Of a stretch of DNA of 14,057 nucleotides, positions 7,874 through 13,212 are shown in pieces. This stretch comes from CAZRRV01 sp964602735 (GTDB lineage Bacteria; Bacillota; Clostridia; Oscillospirales; Acutalibacteraceae). The stretch lies in assembly GCA_964602735.1 (NCBI GenBank), contig CAZRRV010000038.1, positions 1 through 14,057 of the forward strand, written 5' to 3'. A model generated the notes under the pieces. It was not told where the DNA came from. It ran no database searches and saw only the letters and a list, made by a program, of their open reading frames with translations. How positions within the stretch are numbered: position 1 is the first letter of the stretch; every line of letters starts with the position of its first letter. A program made the position numbers and the translations under genes.

Positions 7874-8038
7874 ATGGAAACAAAGGAAAGCGGAAATAAA
7901 CTCCGCGTTATAAATCTGGGAATAGAAACATTTTACGACGCACTTGTCGAACAGGGAGTTAAAGCCGTTCAAATCGACTGGCGGCCCCCCGTGAAACAGG
8001 ATGCCGAGATCGAAAACCTGCTGGATGAATTTCTTTGA
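7874..8038 (+). CDS. Detached FdrA C-terminal domain (54-residue small subunit)
   Basis: A small gene of 54 residues whose sequence, LRVINLGIETFYDALVEQGV (10-29) then KAVQIDWRPP (30-39), matches the extreme C terminus of full-length FdrA; in the E. coli protein, as I recall it, the corresponding stretch reads VINIGLRSFALEL then VVHYQWSPVAGG. The ATG at 7874 lies one base after the fdrA stop and 5 bases after AAGGGG, which is itself inside the end of fdrA, so translation is probably coupled. Conservation of the motif and a proper ribosome site argue that this is a genuine separate subunit, not a random ORF or frameshift debris. It lies 16 bases upstream of the DUF1116 gene. Confidence 0.82.
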   Translation: METKESGNKLRVINLGIETFYDALVEQGVKAVQIDWRPPVKQDAEIENLLDEFL

Positions 8039-8054
8039 TTAAGGGGGATTTGAC

Positions 8055-9314
8055 ATGGATGTGAAAGAGAAAATAAACGAGGCCAACGAAAAGGCGGTTC
8101 ACTGTCTTATCGACAGCGACCCCGTATGGGTGGATATTCAGCCCGCGGGAGAGTGCGTCGAGGGGCTTGAGGATCATATGATCCTGCATTCCGGCCCGCC
8201 GATCGATTACGACGATATGGTTATGCTCCATCGCAGAGGCATGGTGAGCGCCATGCTTTTCGAGGGATGGGCGAGCGACGAGGAAGACGCCGTCCGCCGC
8301 ATCAAGGCGGGAGAAGTGAAAATCGACAGCGCCTTGAACCATAACACCGTAGGCGCCGGCACCGGGATAATCACAAAGTCCGTCGCGATGAATGTAATAG
8401 AAGACAGAAACAGCGGCAAACGCGCCGCGACATTCCCCGCGGAGGGGATCCGTTTTCAGGGCGGCTTTTGCGGCTGGGGGCTTTACTCCCCCGAAATCGC
8501 GGAAAATCTCCGCGTAATGCGGGAAGAGATTTTCCCGGTAATCCGCGAGATGCTGCATAAACGCGGCGGCCTTGCCATAAAACCGATACTCGCCGAAAGT
8601 ATGCAGATGGGCGATGAGAACCACACCCGCCAAACCGCGAGCGATCTGCTGTTCGACAAGCAGATTCTTCCGGATCTGTTTAAGCTCGACCGTCCGAAAG
8701 AGGAAATCATGCGCGCGGTTAATTACATTGTGGAAACCCCGCGCTTCTTCCACTGCTACGGGCAGGGGGCGGCTCGGAGCGCCCTGGCGGCGGCGGAGGG
8801 CACCCCTTACTCGACCATGGTTACGGCGGTATGCGGCAACGGCGTTGAATTCGGAATCAAAATCGCGGGTCTGCCCGGAAAATGGTTCTGCGCCTCCGCT
8901 CCGATGATGGAGGGCCGCTATACCTCCACAAAATACACGAAAGACGACCAGATCCCCTGGATAGGCGACAGTTGCGTAGTCGAATGTTACGGTATGGGCG
9001 GTATCGCGGCCGCGGCAAGCCCGATAGTCTGCAACCTGCGCGGAATGACGAACAGTCAGGCTATTGCCCAGACCCGCGAAATGGAGCGTATCTGCATAAC
9101 CAAAAATCCGAGTTTCCCGATCCCCGCGCTCGATTTCGATTTTCTCCCCGTGGGGATAGATATCCGTCTGGTGCTTAAAACCGGAATAGCACCGGCAATT
9201 CACGGGGGAATGTTCCACCGCGAAGGCGGCCTTATCGGCGCCGGGATGGCGCGCGTTCCTATGGAGTGCTTTACGAAAGCGATGAAGGCGTTTGCCGCCG
9301 AATACGGGAAATGA
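8055..9314 (+). CDS. ylbE: DUF1116 protein, YlbE/AllG-like subunit of an oxamate-transcarbamoylase-type enzyme
   Basis: A 419-residue protein of the DUF1116 family, the same length I recall for E. coli YlbE (AllG). Characteristic segments are LNHNTVGAGTGIITKSVA (near 94-111), FHCYGQGAARSALAAAEGTP (near 232-251), TAVCGNGVEFGIKIAGLPG, then WFCASAPMMEGRY and IPWIGDSCVVECYGMGGIAA (near 297-316). AllG is required, with AllF and AllH, for phosphorolysis of oxalurate to oxamate and carbamoyl phosphate in E. coli. The ATG at 8055 follows AAGGGGG. Its stop overlaps the start of the kinase gene (ATGA), which indicates translational coupling and shared stoichiometry. No allantoin, ureidoglycolate or carbamate kinase genes occur in the window, so the substrate here may not be oxalurate. 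Cytoplasmic; no membrane segments. Confidence 0.88.
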   Translation: MDVKEKINEANEKAVHCLIDSDPVWVDIQPAGECVEGLEDHMILHSGPPIDYDDMVMLHRRGMVSAMLFEGWASDEEDAVRRIKAGEVKIDSALNHNTVGAGTGIITKSVAMNVIEDRNSGKRAATFPAEGIRFQGGFCGWGLYSPEIAENLRVMREEIFPVIREMLHKRGGLAIKPILAESMQMGDENHTRQTASDLLFDKQILPDLFKLDRPKEEIMRAVNYIVETPRFFHCYGQGAARSALAAAEGTPYSTMVTAVCGNGVEFGIKIAGLPGKWFCASAPMMEGRYTSTKYTKDDQIPWIGDSCVVECYGMGGIAAAASPIVCNLRGMTNSQAIAQTREMERICITKNPSFPIPALDFDFLPVGIDIRLVLKTGIAPAIHGGMFHREGGLIGAGMARVPMECFTKAMKAFAAEYGK

Positions 9315-10477
9315 TGACAGACGCGCTTAAAATACTGGTTCTGAATCTGGGCTCTACGAGTTTTAAGTTCAAGCTTTTTTCGGTCGCCGAAAGCGAAACA
9401 CTGCTTGCCCACGGCGGGATCGAACGGATAGGCGAACAGTCGAGCCCGTGGAATATGCGGTACCCGGTTGAGGAATCGGGGGAATCCCCCGTCGCGACAT
9501 ACGACGACGCCCTTTCCTTCTGCTTCGATCTCCTGAAAAAGCAGGGCGTGCTGCCGGATCCGAACAGTCTCGACGCCGTCGCGTACAAGGCGGTACACGG
9601 CGGGGAAACGAGCGGAGCGCAAATCGTAACCCCGGAACTGCTGGAACGGATGGAGAAATATTCCTCTTTCGCACCCGCTCATAATCCCATGTACATTAAC
9701 GCCATGCGGTCGGTTGCCGGGAAATTCCCCGCGCTGAAACAGGTAGCCTGCTTTGAAACCGCTTTTCATTCAACCGTCCCGCTTTACAGGGCGGTATACG
9801 GCGTGCCGTATGAATGGATTGAAAAATACGGGGTGCGCCGGTGGGGCTTTCACGGATCGAGCCACAGTTACATAGCAATGAAAATGACGGAACTCGAACC
9901 CGAATGCAAAAGGGTAATATCGATACATCTCGGCGGATCCTCGTCGCTGTGCGCCGTTAAAGACGGGGAAAGCGTCGCCACATCGATGGGCGCGACACCG
10001 CAGTCCGGATTGTTCCAGAACAACCGGGTCGGCGATTTCGATTCGTTCTGCGTCCCCGCGCTGACCGAACATCTCGGCTCTACCGACGCGGTATTCGGGC
10101 AACTCTCGCGCCGGGGCGGATTTTTGGGGCTTTCCGGGGTGAGCAACGATCTGCGCGATGTTCTGGAGGCCATGCGAAACGGGAACGATCGCGCCGCCCT
10201 CGCGTTCAGGGCGTTCTGCGACAACATAGTCGGGTACATCGGCATGTTCGCCGCTTATATGCGGGGCGTCGACGCGATTTGCTTTACCGGGGGCATAGGC
10301 TTGAACAGCGCCGAGGTAAGGGAAGAAGTTTGCGGCAGTTTGGGCTTTTCTCTCAATCCCGGCGCCGCGCGCGGCAAAATAAGCGACGATTCATCCCCCG
10401 TGAAGGTTTACGCGCTGGAAACAAACGAGGAACTCATGGTGGCGCGGAGAGCGGCCGAATGCCTGCGCCGGGAATAA
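9311..10477 (+). CDS. Acetate kinase-family acyl phosphate kinase (divergent)
   Basis: A 388-residue ASKHA-fold kinase of the acetate/butyrate kinase family, expected to transfer phosphate between an acyl phosphate and ADP. Motifs are LVLNLGSTSFKFKLF (9-23, with N12, S15, S17), VHGGE (95-99), APAHNP (121-126), FETAFHSTVP (148-157), GVRRWGFHGSSH (174-185), IHLGGSSS (205-212), NNRVGDFD (237-244), FTGGIGLNSAEVRE and ETNEELMVARR near the end. Compared with the well-studied Methanosarcina acetate kinase, several acyl-site residues differ: Arg91 is Lys93, Asp148 is Glu149 and Asn211 is Gly209, while H124, H181 and R239 are kept. The substrate is therefore probably not acetyl phosphate. The ATG at 9311 overlaps the stop of the DUF1116 gene; ATG 9314 is an alternative start. 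Lying between DUF1116 and DUF2877 genes, it occupies the place a carbamate kinase holds in the E. coli system. Confidence 0.88.
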   Translation: MMTDALKILVLNLGSTSFKFKLFSVAESETLLAHGGIERIGEQSSPWNMRYPVEESGESPVATYDDALSFCFDLLKKQGVLPDPNSLDAVAYKAVHGGETSGAQIVTPELLERMEKYSSFAPAHNPMYINAMRSVAGKFPALKQVACFETAFHSTVPLYRAVYGVPYEWIEKYGVRRWGFHGSSHSYIAMKMTELEPECKRVISIHLGGSSSLCAVKDGESVATSMGATPQSGLFQNNRVGDFDSFCVPALTEHLGSTDAVFGQLSRRGGFLGLSGVSNDLRDVLEAMRNGNDRAALAFRAFCDNIVGYIGMFAAYMRGVDAICFTGGIGLNSAEVREEVCGSLGFSLNPGAARGKISDDSSPVKVYALETNEELMVARRAAECLRRE

Positions 10478-11238
10478 CCCGCGCCGTACTGACGCCGTTT
10501 TTCCGCAAAGCGGAATTCACCGGCACGGTTCATTCCGTTTTCCGCCGCGCGGTTAATTTCTCTTTCGGGGGGCGCCTGCTCACTCTGGCGGCGAATGACC
10601 TTCCCGATATGCCGGATACGGTTTACACGGATACAGACCCGGAAAGCGTTGCCGGTTCCGTAAAGCCGGGGGATCGGGCGGATTTCGGCGCCGCCGGTCT
10701 GCGGTTCGCCGGCGCGCGGCTGGCTCTCCCCCGTAAAATGCCCGCCGTCAAACGGTTTTTCGGCGTGCCGGTTACCGGGGCTTATGTTGAAAAGCTTTCC
10801 CGGTCGATCAATACGGCGGATAAAGGCGGCGCCGCCTGGCGGCTGCCTCCCGAACGGAGAAAAGCTCTGTTTTCGTCGGTTGAAAGATACTGCCGTTCGC
10901 TGTATTTCGGGAAAGCCGACGATTCCGCCGTTGAAGAAATAATAGGTCTGGGCTACGGCTCCACTCCTTCGGCCGACGATATGATTTTGGGTGTTTCCGC
11001 GCTTTTCGCGGGTTCAAGACCCGCTTTTTCGGAGGAGCTCCTTGAAAAGACCACCGATATTAGCGCCAAATATCTGCGTGCGGCGGGCGAGGGTTATTAT
11101 TCGGCGCCGCTTGTTGCCCTTATAAGCGATCCCCGCGCGGAAAATGCCGCGGCGGTCGCGGCGGCGGGAGGATATTCGGGCGCGGACACGATCGACGGAT
11201 TGAAGATCGCCTGCCGCACGCTTTCAAAGCTGTTATAA
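10459..11238 (+). CDS. ylbF: DUF2877 protein, YlbF/AllH-like subunit
   Basis: A 259-residue protein with the DUF2877 signature GLGYGSTPSADDMILG (163-178), corresponding to GLGxGLTPSGDDFLxG of the family. It is the third partner of the FdrA-DUF1116-DUF2877 set that forms oxamate transcarbamoylase in E. coli (AllH). The open frame extends further upstream into the kinase gene, but the ATG at 10459 is chosen because GGAGA (10446-10450) lies 8 bases before it and the homologous part begins there. The gene overlaps the kinase end by 19 bases in another frame, so the two are translationally coupled. The glycine-rich signature and following GYYSAPLVALISD segment are intact. Its exact contribution to catalysis is not known. 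Confidence 0.85.
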   Translation: MPAPGITRAVLTPFFRKAEFTGTVHSVFRRAVNFSFGGRLLTLAANDLPDMPDTVYTDTDPESVAGSVKPGDRADFGAAGLRFAGARLALPRKMPAVKRFFGVPVTGAYVEKLSRSINTADKGGAAWRLPPERRKALFSSVERYCRSLYFGKADDSAVEEIIGLGYGSTPSADDMILGVSALFAGSRPAFSEELLEKTTDISAKYLRAAGEGYYSAPLVALISDPRAENAAAVAAAGGYSGADTIDGLKIACRTLSKLL

Positions 11239-11246
11239 ACCAAACG

Positions 11247-11256
11247 GCGGCGCCGC
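11247..11256. repeat. GC-rich palindrome GCGGCGCCGC
   Basis: A perfect 10-base palindrome lies 8 bases after the DUF2877 stop and just before the 19-base motif at 11263. The GCCGC of its right half can also pair with the GCGGC inside that motif (11251-11256 with 11270-11275), so the leader of the aldolase gene could fold into alternative hairpins. There is no following T-run, so it is not a standard terminator. Confidence 0.35.
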
Positions 11257-11262
11257 ACGACC

Positions 11263-11281
11263 GTCATTATGCGGCACTGTC
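11263..11281 (+). promoter_or_regulatory. 19-base intergenic motif, copy 1 (before the aldolase)
   Basis: GTCATTATGCGGCACTGTC. This is one of three related sequences in the window, all intergenic, with consensus G(T/G)CATTATGC(G/T)G(C/T)(A/G)(C/T)TG(T/C)C. All three begin GNCA and end TGNC, a weak dyad expected of a dimeric protein's operator. This copy lies 20 bases upstream of the aldolase ATG. A TATAAA sequence (11234-11239) lies upstream, but no good -35 partner was found. Confidence 0.5.
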
Positions 11282-11301
11282 TGATGAAAGGATGCTGAAA
11301 A

Positions 11302-11955
11302 ATGGAAAAATCAACGGTTGAGATCATACGGGAACGCAAAATCATCGCTATTGTGCGCGGGCTGCGCCCCGACATGCTTTTGCGCCTTGCCGAGGCGCTC
11401 GGAAAGGGCGGAATAGGCCTTATCGAGGTTACATTCGCGCAAAACGCCCCCGACACCTGGAAAGACACGGCGGACGGTATAAAATCGATATGCGAAACAT
11501 TCGGCGGAGATGTTCTCGCGGGCGCCGGAACCGTTATGTCGGAGGAGCAGCTGCTCTCGGCGGCCGGGGCGGGAGCGAAGTATATAATTTCCCCCAACGC
11601 CGACAGCGCGATAATCAAAAAGACAAAGCAACTGGGACTGGTATCGATCCCCGGCGCCTTTACCGCTACCGAAACGGCGAAAGCCTACGGCGACGGTGCG
11701 GATTTCGTTAAGATTTTCCCCGCCGACGGGGTTGGGCCCGGTTACATAAAAGCGCTCAAAGCCCCGCTTTCTCATATCCCGCTGATGGCGGTGGGCGGCG
11801 TGAACGAAAACACCGTCGCCGATTTTCTCCGCGCGGGATGCGAGGGGGTAGGAGTCGGAGGGTGCCTTGTGCGCAAAGATCTTATTGCCGACGGAAAATT
11901 CGATGAAATAACCGCGTTGGCAAAACTTTATGTCGAAGCGGCAAAAAATTCTTAA
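11302..11955 (+). CDS. kdgA: KDPG/KHG aldolase (2-keto-3-deoxy-6-phosphogluconate aldolase family)
   Basis: A 217-residue class I aldolase of the KDPG/KHG (Eda) family, normal length. It cleaves 2-keto-3-deoxy-6-phosphogluconate, or an epimer, to pyruvate and glyceraldehyde 3-phosphate. The Schiff-base lysine is K137 in FVKIFPA, the general acid/base is E42 in GLIEVTF, and IVRG (17-20), GAGTV (74-78), SIPGAFTATE (115-124) and AVGGVN complete the active site. The expected ISPG of many family members reads ISPN (96-99), a common variation. AAAGGA lies upstream of the ATG. The gene starts 63 bases after DUF2877, the largest gap within the operon, which contains the 19-base motif, so it might be separately regulated. 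The next gene supplies its phosphorylated substrate. Confidence 0.92.
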   Translation: MEKSTVEIIRERKIIAIVRGLRPDMLLRLAEALGKGGIGLIEVTFAQNAPDTWKDTADGIKSICETFGGDVLAGAGTVMSEEQLLSAAGAGAKYIISPNADSAIIKKTKQLGLVSIPGAFTATETAKAYGDGADFVKIFPADGVGPGYIKALKAPLSHIPLMAVGGVNENTVADFLRAGCEGVGVGGCLVRKDLIADGKFDEITALAKLYVEAAKNS

Positions 11956-11970
11956 GGGGGACTGTTTATT

Positions 11971-12996
11971 ATGGGCAAAACGGTAACATTCGGCGAGATA
12001 ATGATGCGGCTTAACCCGCCGGGATATTTGAAACTTTTGCAGACCGACAGTCTGGATATTTCATTCGCCGGCGGGGAGGCAAATGTAGCCGTATCCGCGG
12101 CGAATTACGGCGACACCGCCGTGTTCGTATCCAAAGTGCCGGATAACGACCTGGGCCAGTGCGCCGTAAACGCGCTTCGCCGCTACGGGGTCGATACCGG
12201 GAAAATTCTCCGCGGCGGCCCGCGCCTCGGATGCTACTATGTCGAGAAAGGCGCCTCGCAGCGCGGCAGCAAGGTGATTTACGACCGCGCGGGTTCCTCG
12301 CTGGCCCTGGCAAAACGCGGGGAGTTCGACTGGGACGGTATTTTCGACGGAGCCGACTGGTTCCACTTTACCGGGATAACCCCGGCGCTGGGCGGCGAGA
12401 TGCCGGAAATATGCCTCGACGCGGTAAAAGCCGCGAGGGAAAAAGGGGTAACGGTTTCCTGCGACCTCAATTACCGCGGCAAACTGTGGAGCCGGGAAAA
12501 AGCGCGGGAGGTTATGAGCAGACTGCTCCCCTATGTCGACGTGTGCATAGGCAACGAGGAGGATGCGAAAGACGTTCTCGGGATAGAAGCGGAAGACACC
12601 GACATTGATTCCGGCAAACTCAACCGCGACGGCTATGTCAGCGTGGCGCGGCAGATGACCGAAACATTCGGATTCAAGCGGGTGGCGATAACGCTGCGCG
12701 GTTCGGTGTCTGCCAGCGACAACAACTGGAGCGGAATGCTTTACGACGGAAACGCGGCTTATTTCGCAAAAAACTACCTTATCCATCTTGTCGATCGCGT
12801 GGGCGGAGGAGATTCATTCGGCGGAGCGCTTATTCACGCGTCGATGAAATGGCCCGACGATCCGCAGAAAATAATCGATTTCGCGGTTGCGGCGTCATGT
12901 CTTAAACAGACAATCGAATGCGACTTTAACCTTGTAACCGAAAAAGAGGTTCTCTCCCTTTGCGGCGGCAACGCCTCCGGGCGGGTGCAAAGATAG
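11971..12996 (+). CDS. kdgK: 2-keto-3-deoxygluconate kinase (PfkB family)
   Basis: A 341-residue ribokinase/PfkB-family sugar kinase resembling 2-keto-3-deoxygluconate kinase: it should phosphorylate KDG, or a related 2-keto-3-deoxy acid, at the terminal hydroxyl to form KDPG for the adjacent aldolase. Evidence is TFGEIMMRLNPP at the N terminus, the substrate-binding SFAGGEANVAVSAANYG (31-47), CDLNYRGKLW in the middle, GNEEDAKDVLG, and the anion-hole/catalytic motif DRVGGGDSFGGAL near 273-285 with the catalytic Asp in GGGD. It is 15 bases downstream of the aldolase with a strong AAGGGGG ribosome site 10 bases before the ATG. Other PfkB sugar kinases (fructokinase-like) are an alternative, but the aldolase neighbour makes KDG kinase much more likely. 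Confidence 0.88.
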   Translation: MGKTVTFGEIMMRLNPPGYLKLLQTDSLDISFAGGEANVAVSAANYGDTAVFVSKVPDNDLGQCAVNALRRYGVDTGKILRGGPRLGCYYVEKGASQRGSKVIYDRAGSSLALAKRGEFDWDGIFDGADWFHFTGITPALGGEMPEICLDAVKAAREKGVTVSCDLNYRGKLWSREKAREVMSRLLPYVDVCIGNEEDAKDVLGIEAEDTDIDSGKLNRDGYVSVARQMTETFGFKRVAITLRGSVSASDNNWSGMLYDGNAAYFAKNYLIHLVDRVGGGDSFGGALIHASMKWPDDPQKIIDFAVAASCLKQTIECDFNLVTEKEVLSLCGGNASGRVQR

Positions 12997-13031
12997 GGCA
13001 ATACAGCATAATGACGCTCCGCCGGATTTTT
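12976..13031 (+). terminator. Possible intrinsic terminator at the end of the KDG kinase gene
   Basis: TCCGGGCGG (12976-12984) can pair with CCGCCGGA (13019-13026), leaving one bulged G, and the second arm is followed directly by TTTTT (13027-13031). The left arm lies within the last codons of the kinase gene. The loop of 34 bases is long for an intrinsic terminator and contains the second copy of the 19-base motif, so confidence is low. Confidence 0.35.
12997..13015 (-). promoter_or_regulatory. 19-base intergenic motif, copy 2 (reverse orientation, directly after the kinase stop)
   Basis: On the minus strand this reads GTCATTATGCTGTATTGCC, matching copy 1 at 14 of 19 positions, including the core CATTATGC, and copy 3 at 15 of 19. 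It begins at the base immediately after the TAG stop of the kinase gene and is inverted relative to copy 3, which lies 126 bases further on. Confidence 0.5.
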
Positions 13032-13141
13032 CGTTAAGAGAAAGCAAAAAGCGCAGGGAATACTTCCCTGTATCTCCGAGCATTTTTGTGAAATAAATAT
13101 AACGGAAAATGCCGGGCAGATGACGCCGGGAGCCGCGGGCT

Positions 13142-13160
13142 GGCATTATGCGGTGTTGCC
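13142..13160 (+). promoter_or_regulatory. 19-base intergenic motif, copy 3 (before the epimerase)
   Basis: GGCATTATGCGGTGTTGCC, with perfect GGCA/TGCC ends. It lies 52 bases upstream of the epimerase ATG and downstream of a possible -10 element (TATAAC, 13098-13103), where a bound repressor could block transcription. It is in the same orientation as copy 1. Confidence 0.5.
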
Positions 13161-13212
13161 GTAAATACGCGGCGGAATTGCCGCCGTAAAACAACTGTAA
13201 GGGGGTACGCGT

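Larger units (their letters stand above)
12997..13212. other. 216-base intergenic region with several inverted repeats
   Basis: This gap separates the operon from the epimerase. It holds motif copies 2 and 3; a perfect 7-base-pair hairpin CAGGGAA-TAC-TTCCCTG (13054-13070), whose T-run lies on the minus-strand side; an inverted repeat GCATTTT/AAAATGC (13080-13112); and the hairpin CGGCGG-AATTG-CCGCCG (13170-13186) just before the epimerase ribosome site. TATAAC (13098-13103) in an AT-rich stretch could be a -10 element, but no convincing -35 was found. No ORF, tRNA or known riboswitch was recognised. Confidence 0.5.

Noticed and set aside
7959..9218. Long antisense open frame (419 codons) opposite the DUF1116 gene.
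   Set aside because: It exactly shadows a recognised gene in GC-rich DNA, shows no familiar motif and has no ribosome site; such frames are common opposite genes with this codon bias.
10279..10458. Upstream extension of the DUF2877 frame to 10279.
   Set aside because: This part reads as arginine-rich out-of-frame kinase sequence with no homology; the ATG at 10459 has a proper ribosome site.
6355..12996. The cluster as an allantoin/oxalurate degradation operon.
   Set aside because: No allantoinase, allantoate amidohydrolase, ureidoglycolate dehydrogenase or carbamate kinase is present, while dehydratase, KDG kinase and KDPG aldolase point to sugar acids.
13054..13070. Perfect hairpin CAGGGAA-TAC-TTCCCTG as terminator of the operon.
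   Set aside because: On the plus strand no T-run follows (the next is 13 bases on). It looks more like a terminator on the minus strand, where no gene is seen to need one.
12997..13160. Inverted motif copies 2 and 3 as terminal repeats of a miniature transposable element.
   Set aside because: No target-site duplication flanks them, there is no internal similarity to a known element, and a third copy stands alone at 11263.
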